A stretch of 30,378 nucleotides of DNA, taken from IMG/VR virus record IMGVR_UViG_3300018416_000071, positions 1-30,378 of that record; one strand, 5' to 3'. The translations under genes were made by a program, and so were the position numbers. The stretch comes from a virus. Positions 24,729 to 30,378 of this stretch are shown here, in pieces (the first letter of the stretch is position 1; each line of letters begins with the position of its first letter). The notes beneath the pieces were generated by a model. It did not search any database. It had not been told where the DNA came from and saw nothing but the letters and a program-made list of their open reading frames with translations.

Positions 24729-25150
24729 TGCGTAATTCCCTCGAGACCTTCAAGGTCAAACATTCTACTTGCAGGAATATTGGTCAACTCTGCGAAAAGT
24801 TGCACTTCACCAGTCTGACTGTTTGTCGTTGGCGAGAAAAAAACTTCTTTACACTTAAGGTTGAATTCCACTTGTTCACCTGCTAGGATTAAGAAGAAGT
24901 TAGCGTTTGTATTTGCACCTTGAGTAAAGTCAAATGTAGGTACTACCGTCAAGTCATAAGGTGCAAAGTGCATTCTAACATCATGATTGCTTGTAGATTT
25001 GACAATTAGTTTTTTAGTAACAGATCCAAATTGAAATCTAAAGGATTCGTCTTGAGTAGTAGGAATAGCGGAGCTACTAAGATAAGGGACTCCACTTACC
25101 TGATATGCGCCAACGTGATTTAGCCCTACGCTGTAAAAATTTGAACTCAT
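24725..25150 (-). CDS. Small SVGL module virion protein, plain version
   Basis: This 141-residue protein reads NFYSVGLNHVGAYQVSGVPY at the start. A charged beta segment follows (KKLIVKSTSNHDVRMHFAPY), then FFLILAGEQVEFNLKCKEVF, and the protein ends AELTNIPASRMFDLEG. The YSVGL..VG.YQVSG start is one I associate with virion proteins of marine T4-like phages, but I cannot name its place. The gene downstream encodes the same fold with an inserted LamG domain. It has its own candidate promoter, and the ATG lies 20 nt after the motif. It is the plain partner of a co-translated pair (4-nt overlap). Confidence 0.75.
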   Translation of the reverse strand: MSSNFYSVGLNHVGAYQVSGVPYLSSSAIPTTQDESFRFQFGSVTKKLIVKSTSNHDVRMHFAPYDLTVVPTFDFTQGANTNANFFLILAGEQVEFNLKCKEVFFSPTTNSQTGEVQLFAELTNIPASRMFDLEGLEGITQ

Positions 25151-25170
25151 AATTTTCCCCTCTCTTTAGG

Positions 25171-25180
25171 ACTAAATAGT
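25171..25180 (-). promoter_or_regulatory. ACTATTTA-type candidate late promoter
   Basis: The coding strand reads TAACTATTTAGTCC, overlapping the TAA stop of the bS21 gene and ending 20 nt before the ATG at 25150. No hairpin lies between. Confidence 0.45.
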
Positions 25181-25374
25181 TATTGCTTATTCTTCTTGAT
25201 GCGTGCTCGCCATTTTTTACGAGCAAGACGTTTTTTCTCTGATGGAGAAACGAAATGTCTTTGGTCTCGGACTTCTTGCATGATGCCAAGCTTCTTACAT
25301 TTCTTTGTGAAACGTTTGATGAATTTTTCCATCGCCTCGTCTTTGCGAGGTTTCATTTTATAATTGGTAGCCAT
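25180..25374 (-). CDS. rpsU: Phage-encoded ribosomal protein bS21
   Basis: This 64-residue basic protein, counted from MATNYKMKPRKDE at 25374, matches bS21 of the bacterial small subunit. It has an EAMEKFIKRFTKKCKKLGIM helix, EVRDQRHFVSPSEKKRLAR and a Lys/Arg C-terminus (E. coli bS21 has 71 residues). bS21 sits near the mRNA exit and anti-Shine-Dalgarno end of 16S RNA and helps initiation. Phage copies are known from aquatic phages and may alter which messages the host ribosome starts on. The start at 25374 is chosen over the 9-residue-longer one because AAAGGGA precedes it and it lies 2 nt after the upstream stop. Its place between the prohead protease group and surface genes means late expression. 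Confidence 0.92.
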   Translation of the reverse strand: MATNYKMKPRKDEAMEKFIKRFTKKCKKLGIMQEVRDQRHFVSPSEKKRLARKKWRARIKKNKQ

Positions 25375-25376
25375 TG

Positions 25377-25802
25377 TTATCCCTTTGCTAGTTTTGACCA
25401 CACGGCCGAAGATGTTCCAAAAGCAGACAAGTCAACACCTGGATCATTAGGTGCAACGCCATCAAGAGCTTTCGCTCCCTGAGGTGATGTTGCTGATCTT
25501 CCGCTATCTCTGCTAGACATTGGCGTTGTTCCTTCGAACAAGTCGACTCCATTATAAGAGTCTCTACCAATTGAGTCAAGCATTTTGCGGCGTTGCATTT
25601 TGCGTTTACGCTCTTGGGCTTCGTAATCGATTTGTGGTTTTTGATAAGTTGGTTGGGTTTGAGTTTCGACAATGCGTTGACCGCCGGTTCCCTTTACAAC
25701 CTCTGAAATGATTCCAGAGAGAACTCCCTCTTCAAAGATGACCTCTTTTATGCACTCTTTGATGAGTGGCTTAAGTGTCTTTTTTAATTCAGCTTTGTTC
25801 AT
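25377..25802 (-). CDS. Conserved gp21-companion protein, possible prohead core
   Basis: This 141-residue protein starts NKAELKKTLKPLIKECIKEV and continues IFEEGVLSGIISEVVKG, a helical N-terminus of a type seen beside gp21 in marine T4-like phages. The middle is basic (EAQERKRKMQRRKM) and the C-terminal half is Gly/Ser/Asp-rich and probably disordered. Its ATG follows the gp21 stop directly (TAAATG). The size, charge and position recall T4 core proteins gp67/gp68, which also lie near gp21, but the sequence does not clearly match them. LxE/IxE tripeptides (LFE, IFE, ISE) could be gp21 cut sites. I infer a prohead-internal protein with modest confidence. Confidence 0.65.
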   Translation of the reverse strand: MNKAELKKTLKPLIKECIKEVIFEEGVLSGIISEVVKGTGGQRIVETQTQPTYQKPQIDYEAQERKRKMQRRKMLDSIGRDSYNGVDLFEGTTPMSSRDSGRSATSPQGAKALDGVAPNDPGVDLSAFGTSSAVWSKLAKG

Positions 25803-26426
25803 TTAGTCTCCAAGAATCTTCTTAAATAGATTGTCAATGTTATTTTCTTTTTGTTCTCGCAACTTTGTTGAGAAGCGATTTGGCTTTGAGGCCTTCTCTC
25901 CGGGATAAACATAAGCATCTGGAGTTGATGGTTCTGATACAATGTCAAAACAAATTAGTTGAAAGTCTTCTTCAACAATTGTTGATCCCATTGATTCTCG
26001 AACTGATCCAAGTCCTCGTGATGATATCCCAAGTTTCACACCAGCATTGATGAGATCCTTCAGGATTCTACCACTAGGAGTGTCTAGGACCTTGATCTTG
26101 CCCATTACGTCCTTGCCTTCCCACCAACAGTCGGTGACCATGTGAGAAACGTTTTTAAGGTTAATTACAGAGTCGTCAGGGTGATCTAACTCACCACACG
26201 CTCGGTTGTCTTTAACGATAGCCATGTAGTTATCCATCTCTCTCTTGAGAACTTTGTGTGGATACTTACGGCCGTTACCATTCTTTTTGTCTGCTGTCTG
26301 AATGCGTCCAGTTAAGTAGACCACACCTTCTTCGACAACTTCTTTCTTTTCTCTTTCTGTTAGAAGATCCAAGCATCGACCATCGGGGCATAGTGCATGG
26401 AACTCTCTTAATAATTGTTTACTCAT
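25803..26426 (-). CDS. gp21: Prohead maturation protease gp21
   Basis: This 207-residue protein, counted from MSKQLLREFHAL at 26426, is a herpesvirus-assemblin-type serine protease of the T4 gp21 family. The signs are GVVYLTGRIQTADKKNGNGR, KYPHKVLKREMDNYM, ACGELDHPD with the catalytic His at 82, and GVKLGISSRGLGSV with the catalytic Ser at about 135. It resembles T4 gp21 (212 residues) in length. It cuts scaffold and capsid propeptides after LxE motifs inside the prohead. A GGAGAG lies 6 nt before the ATG. A longer TTG-started form is less likely. It follows the structured RNA segment and terminator at 26440-26541. Confidence 0.95.
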   Translation of the reverse strand: MSKQLLREFHALCPDGRCLDLLTEREKKEVVEEGVVYLTGRIQTADKKNGNGRKYPHKVLKREMDNYMAIVKDNRACGELDHPDDSVINLKNVSHMVTDCWWEGKDVMGKIKVLDTPSGRILKDLINAGVKLGISSRGLGSVRESMGSTIVEEDFQLICFDIVSEPSTPDAYVYPGEKASKPNRFSTKLREQKENNIDNLFKKILGD

Positions 26427-26439
26427 TCTTCTCTCCAAT

Positions 26440-26469
26440 AAAAAAGGTGGGCAGAGCTAGGCTCCACCC
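26440..26469 (-). terminator. Terminator before gp21
   Basis: On the minus strand GGTGG pairs with CCACC around an inner AGC/GCT stem and is followed by TTTTTTATTGG. It ends 14 nt before the gp21 ATG, leaving very little room for a promoter. Confidence 0.7.
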
Positions 26470-26541
26470 TTAGCGGGCGTTACCCGCTTGCGCTACGAAC
26501 CTGAGCAGCAGCGACGAACTGGTTGTAACATCCAGCGCGTA
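26440..26541 (-). ncRNA. GC-rich structured intergenic segment, possible small RNA
   Basis: The roughly 100 nt between the CPxC gene stop and gp21 holds 49 G or C in the 80 bases 26461-26540, well above the AT-rich surroundings. On the minus strand there are stems CTGG...CCAG (26519-26535), AGCGGG-TAACG-CCCGCT (26472-26488) and the terminator hairpin. A possible long-range GCGCT/AGCGC pair encloses the first part. It could be a small RNA ending at the terminator or merely a 3' mRNA structure. I do not recognise a family. Confidence 0.4.
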
Positions 26542-26871
26542 CTAATCATCGACATAATCACCCCCTGGTCTCGATGATAGTCTTAGCCCAAAATCATCGA
26601 CTAAGACCGAAATTAAATAAGATGTTCCGGCTGAAATGCAGCCAAGAACAAATGCATTCCCGAAAGAATACTCGAAACTAAATAGTTCCGTAAATGGGGA
26701 AAGGAGCATTAAAACCCAACCTACGTGAAAGCCCATACACAACGGGCAATTAAATAAGGTGTTCCATTTCTTTGTGTAGTCTTTCTTAGGCCGGATGTCT
26801 TCGAAGATTTTTCCGTAGACAATCATAAACGTCATGCCGTATGCGGCTAAAATGAAATGTAATGTGTCCAA
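26542..26871 (-). CDS. Small membrane protein with CPxC-GF motif
   Basis: This 109-residue protein has three hydrophobic segments (about 3-20, 49-63 and 69-92) and a NCPLCMGFHVG motif (C42, C45). The CPxCxGFxxG pattern occurs in a widespread family of small membrane proteins of unknown role, in bacteria and phages. The start is a TTG at 26871, supported by an AGAGGT 6 nt upstream. The gene overlaps the end of the metallopeptidase-like gene by 25 nt, so the two are probably made together. What it does in a virion gene cluster is not known. It may act in the host membrane late in infection. Confidence 0.7.
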   Translation of the reverse strand: MDTLHFILAAYGMTFMIVYGKIFEDIRPKKDYTKKWNTLFNCPLCMGFHVGWVLMLLSPFTELFSFEYSFGNAFVLGCISAGTSYLISVLVDDFGLRLSSRPGGDYVDD

Positions 26872-27206
26872 GCGAACCTCTTTCTGTTTTCTAAGTAGTC
26901 TTCATCTTCATCGTTACAATAAGCCTCTCTCTCAAATGGGATGTTGAAGTAGGCTTCGTCTCCGCCTTGGCCTTTCAAAAGATTCAGTGTCCACCAACCA
27001 AGATATAAAACAATAAATCCAACAAACGCTAGTTCTAGATATTGCTGATAGTGGATTGTTTCATGACGCTTAACTTCCTCGGACATTTCACCACGAGAGA
27101 TGACGATGGGACCAAGAGTAATTGCTCCAATGTCAATAGGTGCCAAATAAGACAACCAAACAGGAATCTTGCTGTTCTCGATAAATAGTGGTTTCCAATT
27201 TTTCAT
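26847..27206 (-). CDS. HExxH metallopeptidase-like membrane protein
   Basis: This 119-residue protein has a HETIHYQQ motif (H48, E49, H52) and a later FEREAY (E92/E94) in the region where gluzincin-type peptidases carry their third zinc ligand. A hydrophobic segment at about 58-77 probably spans or lies in a membrane. A zinc site and a single short membrane helix fit a family of small peptidase-like proteins found in bacteria and phages, whose substrates are unknown. The ATG follows the previous stop without a gap (TGA ATG). It could act on a head, envelope or host membrane protein. Activity is inferred from the motif only. Confidence 0.7.
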   Translation of the reverse strand: MKNWKPLFIENSKIPVWLSYLAPIDIGAITLGPIVISRGEMSEEVKRHETIHYQQYLELAFVGFIVLYLGWWTLNLLKGQGGDEAYFNIPFEREAYCNDEDEDYLENRKRFAWTHYISF

Positions 27207-27944
27207 TCAAACTGACTCATCGTAATTTCTTTTAAAGCTAGCAAACGCAGCTTGGTCTAGGAACTTGTTGAACTCTCGCTCGTTCATGAAGCCTGAATTT
27301 AGAACTTCATCAAGAAAGTCCATATGGTTTGCTTCGTAAGTTGCGATTGACTGTTCATAGATTTGTGGATTCTTGTGGTCTAAACTATAGTCGGTTGCGT
27401 TGTCTGAGTCTGATACTAGAACATCGCAATCATCATCTGGGTCTGGAGTGTCTTCGTCATAATCGAACGTGTCATTACCAGCTGGTGTCTCTACTTTGTC
27501 AAAGGTTTGAGAATTCTTTTCGAATGATTTCCATTTATCAACTGCGTCTTCTTTCGATCCAACGTTCTTGTCTGAGGTAAGACCAGCGTTGTTTTGATCT
27601 GCTACATAAAATGCAAACCCATAAAGTAATCCTCCGTATCCGACATTTCTAAATTTCTCATCAGTGTGGATTGCTTCGATGTGCCAAGATGGATTCATGC
27701 CATCTCCTTTTAAGCACGGGCCATCGCTCTTCAAGCTTGACAAAGTAACTTCTCCGATTATTTGTAAATCAGAAATCATCTGGGCTGCTGTTCCTTTTCC
27801 AGGAGTGTACATTGTGAACTCTGCATCACTGCCGGGCGAAATGCCAACTCTTAAGCAGACTTCGCTATCATCAAGTCGAGTTCCGCGAGCCTTTTCTTCT
27901 TTGAGGAATCGTCTCCATCCTTCCATAATAACGTCTTGTCGCAT
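27207..27944 (-). CDS. GNAT-family acetyltransferase-like protein in the head gene cluster
   Basis: This 245-residue protein has WHIEAIHTDEKFRNVGYGGL at about 87-106, the GNAT motif A pattern with the R-x-x-G-x-G acetyl-CoA loop (R99, G102, G104), followed by a helix (LYGFAFYVADQ) and a strand. The N-terminus DVIMEGWRRFLKEEKARGTR is a short amphipathic helix and the C-terminal 100 residues are acidic, with an Asp cluster (DYDEDTPDPDDDCDVLVSD). The start overlaps the upstream stop (TAATG). GNAT enzymes move acetyl groups to amines of proteins, peptides or small molecules. Its target is unknown. The acidic tail and the location suggest a head or internal protein role. The core GNAT motif is convincing, and the remaining sequence is not diagnostic. 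Confidence 0.7.
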   Translation of the reverse strand: MRQDVIMEGWRRFLKEEKARGTRLDDSEVCLRVGISPGSDAEFTMYTPGKGTAAQMISDLQIIGEVTLSSLKSDGPCLKGDGMNPSWHIEAIHTDEKFRNVGYGGLLYGFAFYVADQNNAGLTSDKNVGSKEDAVDKWKSFEKNSQTFDKVETPAGNDTFDYDEDTPDPDDDCDVLVSDSDNATDYSLDHKNPQIYEQSIATYEANHMDFLDEVLNSGFMNEREFNKFLDQAAFASFKRNYDESV

Positions 27945-28573
27945 TAGTATGTGTACCGTCCATATAAATAAGGTGCAAACAAGTTGCGTTGTCGGATTGA
28001 ACCTTTCTGATCTTCGTGAGGAACTTCTCCAAGCTCTGTGGAGTATTCTCCGTCAGGCTTAACCATGTGATCTTCCATGTCTTCATCGTGACCTTTTAGT
28101 CGATTTACATAAGGAGCTTCATCCTTCATCCATTCGTGAATTGCCAATAGTGTAATCTTGTTGACATCGTGCTCTTTGGCATCCATCAACCTACCTTCCA
28201 TTGATCCATAGATGTTTCCACCTTGAATAGAGTCAAACTCTAGAACTCCCTTTTTTCTAAGAAACTCGAACAAACGAGACTCAGCGCCGTAAACAAAATC
28301 TGAATTCATTTCTTTTGCAAAAGCAGTAACTTTTCGATCTTTTTGATTCAAGACGATGTCGATGTCACGATGAGCGAAAATCATCAAGTCTCCATTGACT
28401 GCTGACTTTGCTTTTAGTTCAAACTCAATTCGTTCTTTGTCTATGATCTCAATCTTGATAGTGGGTTCAGATGGCTCTTCTGGTTTGTCCACTTGTTTTA
28501 TTTTTATCTTTACGTTTGTATCTTCAACTTCTTCAGTTGGTTGATCTTGAGCTATTTGAATTTTAACTGACAT
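27944..28573 (-). CDS. Conserved phage protein of unknown function
   Basis: This 209-residue protein is not recognised. It has an acidic, Lys/Glu/Pro-rich N-terminus with a repeat-like KIKIKQ/IKIEI pattern (1-50), then FELKAKSAVNGDLMIFAHRD and DIVLNQKDRKVTAFAKEMNS, a helical middle (LFEFLRKKGVLEFDSIQGGN, IYGSMEGRLM), a DVNKITLLAIHEWMKDEAPY helix and a Tyr-ending tail (NLFAPYLYGRYTY). It has a GGAGGT 10 nt before the ATG and overlaps both neighbours. Its place between gp20 and the enzymes suggests a head assembly or packaging-related protein. The C-terminal half, with a helix and a short domain, looks globular. Confidence 0.6.
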   Translation of the reverse strand: MSVKIQIAQDQPTEEVEDTNVKIKIKQVDKPEEPSEPTIKIEIIDKERIEFELKAKSAVNGDLMIFAHRDIDIVLNQKDRKVTAFAKEMNSDFVYGAESRLFEFLRKKGVLEFDSIQGGNIYGSMEGRLMDAKEHDVNKITLLAIHEWMKDEAPYVNRLKGHDEDMEDHMVKPDGEYSTELGEVPHEDQKGSIRQRNLFAPYLYGRYTY

Positions 28574-29378
28574 GTCTCTTTACCTCCGCCAAAAGGTCTT
28601 GGATGTAAAAGATTTCTTCAACCACGGCCTCATTTAAAGCTTGAGTTGCATAACTATCCAGCTTTGCCTTAACTTTTTTAAAATTTTCATTTAGAGCAGG
28701 ATCTCGACCTTCTACAATCTCGGTGCTAACGGCTTCTTTGAGTCGTCCAATTTCTGAATTTAGATAAGACTTAAGTCCCAATCCATTATCAGAAAATGAT
28801 GTAATGAAGTTTGTTAAAAGATCTTTTTGCTCTTTCAATAAAGAGTGTTCGTAAGTGCTATTGAATCTGTTGACAAACATGCTAAATTCTAATTTGTCAA
28901 TGTGTTTCATTTCGGTCAAGACCTTTTCTGATCTTCCAAGATACTTTACACAGTTGTCTTCAAGCATAATGCGCTTCTTGGCTGATAGCTTATCTTGCTG
29001 CAAGAACATCCCTACAGTGGCAAGATCTTTATAGTTTGGAACAAAGATACCAAATGAATCACTTCCCAATGACTTGTTAATTCTGTTAATAAGACTTGTC
29101 TGCTCATTAAACACTTCTTTGCGATCAACAGCCTCAAAGTCTTTTTTTGTCTCAGACAACAAGCGACGAGAATAACTTGCTTCCAATTCTTTTGATTCTA
29201 GTAAGGATCGATAAATATCAAGCTCTTGTTTAAGAGCCTTTCCTTTTGAGAAGAATTCTTTTAAAAGACCCTTGACTATTGTTTGTTTGCTTTTGTTTTC
29301 TTGAACAATTGCTTTTGTTAATTCACGAATCAGACATTCGTAAAGAAAAGCGGTATTTCTTTTCTTATTATGTTTCAT
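28563..29378 (-). CDS. Conserved helical protein following the portal, unknown function
   Basis: This 271-residue protein is almost entirely helical, with KRNTAFLYECLIRELTKAIV at the start, a KKDFEAVDRKEVFNEQTSLI segment and a LEFSMFVNRFNSTYEHSLLK stretch. The C-terminal helices are charged. It is not one of the T4 proteins I can name. It follows gp20 with an 11-nt overlap, as do other portal-adjacent genes in T4-like phages, and is preceded by an AAGGAAG. T4 has core proteins gp67/gp68 in this position. The length and composition allow a prohead-core function, but I see no direct match. Its gene overlaps the next by 11 nt. Confidence 0.6.
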   Translation of the reverse strand: MKHNKKRNTAFLYECLIRELTKAIVQENKSKQTIVKGLLKEFFSKGKALKQELDIYRSLLESKELEASYSRRLLSETKKDFEAVDRKEVFNEQTSLINRINKSLGSDSFGIFVPNYKDLATVGMFLQQDKLSAKKRIMLEDNCVKYLGRSEKVLTEMKHIDKLEFSMFVNRFNSTYEHSLLKEQKDLLTNFITSFSDNGLGLKSYLNSEIGRLKEAVSTEIVEGRDPALNENFKKVKAKLDSYATQALNEAVVEEIFYIQDLLAEVKRHVS

Positions 29379-30378
29379 CTGTATCTTCCTTTTTTTTCAA
29401 TGATTCTAGAAGCGTTTTGATTTCTGCTTCAGATTTAAATAGTTCTTTCTCTCCAAAATCAACAGCTTCCGTCACTCCTCTCGAGAGAGAGTCTAATCCA
29501 CCAAAGCCGAGTTTTCCAGGAAATGTTTTTCTCGCTGTGCCTATCTCTCCTGAGGCTGTGTTATTCATTTGCTTTTTCATTCCACCTTTTCTGTAGGTCA
29601 ACTTATGTCTCTTATAAGGTCCTCGAGGTTTTGCGTCGTCATCTCGCTTTGCTGGTGGTTCTGCCATAAGATCTGGTTCTGTGTCTGAACCTGTGTCAGC
29701 TGGTGCTTCATCACCTCCACCAGAGTCTCCACCAAGATCTAGATCTCCACCAGAGTCTCCTCCAAGGTCAAGATCTCCACCGCCACCACCGGAGTCACCA
29801 CCAGAGTCGGCTTCAGCAGCGGCCTCTAGGGCTGCCATGAATTTCTTATCGGAGAACATTTCTCGTTGCATTCGTAGATATTCTTCTTGAGATAATCCCA
29901 ATAGGTTTTCTGAAACCCAACGACGAGAGAAGTAGCCTTCTGTTGCTGCACCAGCAATGTCAAACTTAGTCTTCCAGTGTTCGAGCTCTTGCATCTCTGC
30001 GATCTTTGATGGGTTATTAAGACTTAATTTAAAGTTCAACAAGTCGTCTCCACGATATCCCATTGTGTAAAGATGCACGATGCCGACCTTTTCCAACTCC
30101 GAGATAAGCACTCGCTGAAGTCTTTGAATCGTTCTTGCGAACCTAATGTCTTTCTGTGCGAGAGTTGTTTTATCCTCAGTAGCACCTTCTCCCATCGATA
30201 GATAAGATTGAGGAACTTTTAATGCCGAGAACAATTTGTCTCGAAGATACTTAACGTCTTCAATCTGTGCCGTGAATTGTCCACCAGGAAGGTTGACAAT
30301 GTCCGTAGAAGACTGTCCGTTTCTAATTGGGATAAAGTAGTCTTCCTCAATCGAAAGAGGGTTGTAGCGCAAATCTAC
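29368..30378 (-). CDS. gp20: Portal protein gp20 (C-terminal part)
   Basis: About 336 codons are visible and the start is beyond the window edge. The visible N-terminus reads VDLRYNPLSIEEDYFIPIRN and continues with VNLPGGQFTAQIEDVKYLRD, KLFSALKVPQSYLSMGEGA and the RFARTIQRLQRVLISELEKV helix. These are hallmarks of T4 gp20, the dodecameric portal of the head vertex. The C-terminal 130 residues form an unusual extension: a Gly/Asp/Leu repeat (LDLGGDSGGDLDLGGDSGGG), an acidic Ala/Pro part, a basic PRGPYKRHKLTYRKGG stretch and an acidic helix. The next gene overlaps by 11 nt. Confidence 0.95.
   Translation of the reverse strand, partial: VDLRYNPLSIEEDYFIPIRNGQSSTDIVNLPGGQFTAQIEDVKYLRDKLFSALKVPQSYLSMGEGATEDKTTLAQKDIRFARTIQRLQRVLISELEKVGIVHLYTMGYRGDDLLNFKLSLNNPSKIAEMQELEHWKTKFDIAGAATEGYFSRRWVSENLLGLSQEEYLRMQREMFSDKKFMAALEAAAEADSGGDSGGGGGDLDLGGDSGGDLDLGGDSGGGDEAPADTGSDTEPDLMAEPPAKRDDDAKPRGPYKRHKLTYRKGGMKKQMNNTASGEIGTARKTFPGKLGFGGLDSLSRGVTEAVDFGEKELFKSEAEIKTLLESLKKKEDTDET
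29700..29810 (-). repeat. Gly/Asp/Ser repeat in the portal tail
   Basis: Near-identical short units encoding GGDSGG and DLDLGGDSGG occur several times in tandem in the C-terminal extension of gp20. The tract is likely to vary in length between related phages. Confidence 0.7.

Noticed and set aside
555-25180. TAAATAGT on the plus strand as T4-type late promoters facing right
   Set aside because: All genes read leftward, each copy sits just upstream of a minus-strand start, and a rightward transcript would only be antisense to the gene upstream. The minus-strand reading is therefore preferred, although TAAATA matches part of the T4 late box.
26460-26541. A tRNA gene in the GC-rich gap before gp21
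   Set aside because: There is a GGTTCG-like string and several stems, but no 7-bp acceptor stem, anticodon arm or 3' end with tRNA spacing on either strand.

Overview
The window is a late structural module of a virulent T4-like myovirus. Recognisable T4-type proteins are the portal gp20, prohead protease gp21, scaffold gp22, major capsid protein gp23, neck and tail-completion proteins gp13, gp14 and gp15, sheath gp18, tube gp19 and a gp26-type baseplate/tail-assembly protein. The sequence styles (marine-phage type gp26, gp20 and fibre proteins), a phage-encoded bS21 ribosomal protein and abundant LamG and Ig-like domains suggest an aquatic phage of a Gram-negative host. The host itself cannot be named from this window. 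All 29 genes read on the minus strand, so transcription runs from high to low coordinates, and both ends of the window cut through a gene.

In transcription order: (1) 30378-26542 holds the gp20 C-terminus, two conserved proteins of unknown function, a GNAT-type acetyltransferase, a small HExxH metallopeptidase-like membrane protein and a CPxC membrane protein. A GC-rich structured intergenic segment with a terminator follows. (2) 26426-25180 holds gp21, a basic/helical companion and bS21. (3) 25150-16481 holds virion surface or fibre proteins: a small module, its LamG-bearing paralog, a beta-rich fibre, an alanine-rich coiled-coil fibre, a second small module and its double-LamG paralog. (4) 16339-13266 holds gp22 and gp23. 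(5) 13154-8573 holds a 1253-residue Ig/LamG protein, a small protein resembling its N-terminus and a Lys/Glu/Ala-rich helical protein. (6) 8483-2766 holds gp13, gp14, gp15 and gp18. (7) 2728-1 holds two tail-tube paralogs, gp26, a small overlapping-frame protein and the start of a coiled-coil protein in the tape-measure position.

Three patterns stand out. First, three small structural modules each sit next to a larger paralog that carries the same module plus LamG or Ig domains, which looks like a repeated scheme of plain and glycan-binding versions of one attachment module. Second, a coding-strand motif ACTATTTA lies about 17-30 nt before seven start codons, and at four of them it follows a rho-independent terminator, which suggests the phage's own late-promoter signal. 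Third, the gp26-type gene ends in a run of seven T, and the next small gene lies in the frame reached by a +1 slip there and lacks a ribosome-binding site. This resembles the frameshifted tail-assembly chaperones of other phages. There is no gene-free stretch longer than 300 bases, and I saw no tRNA, CRISPR array, insertion sequence or integration site.
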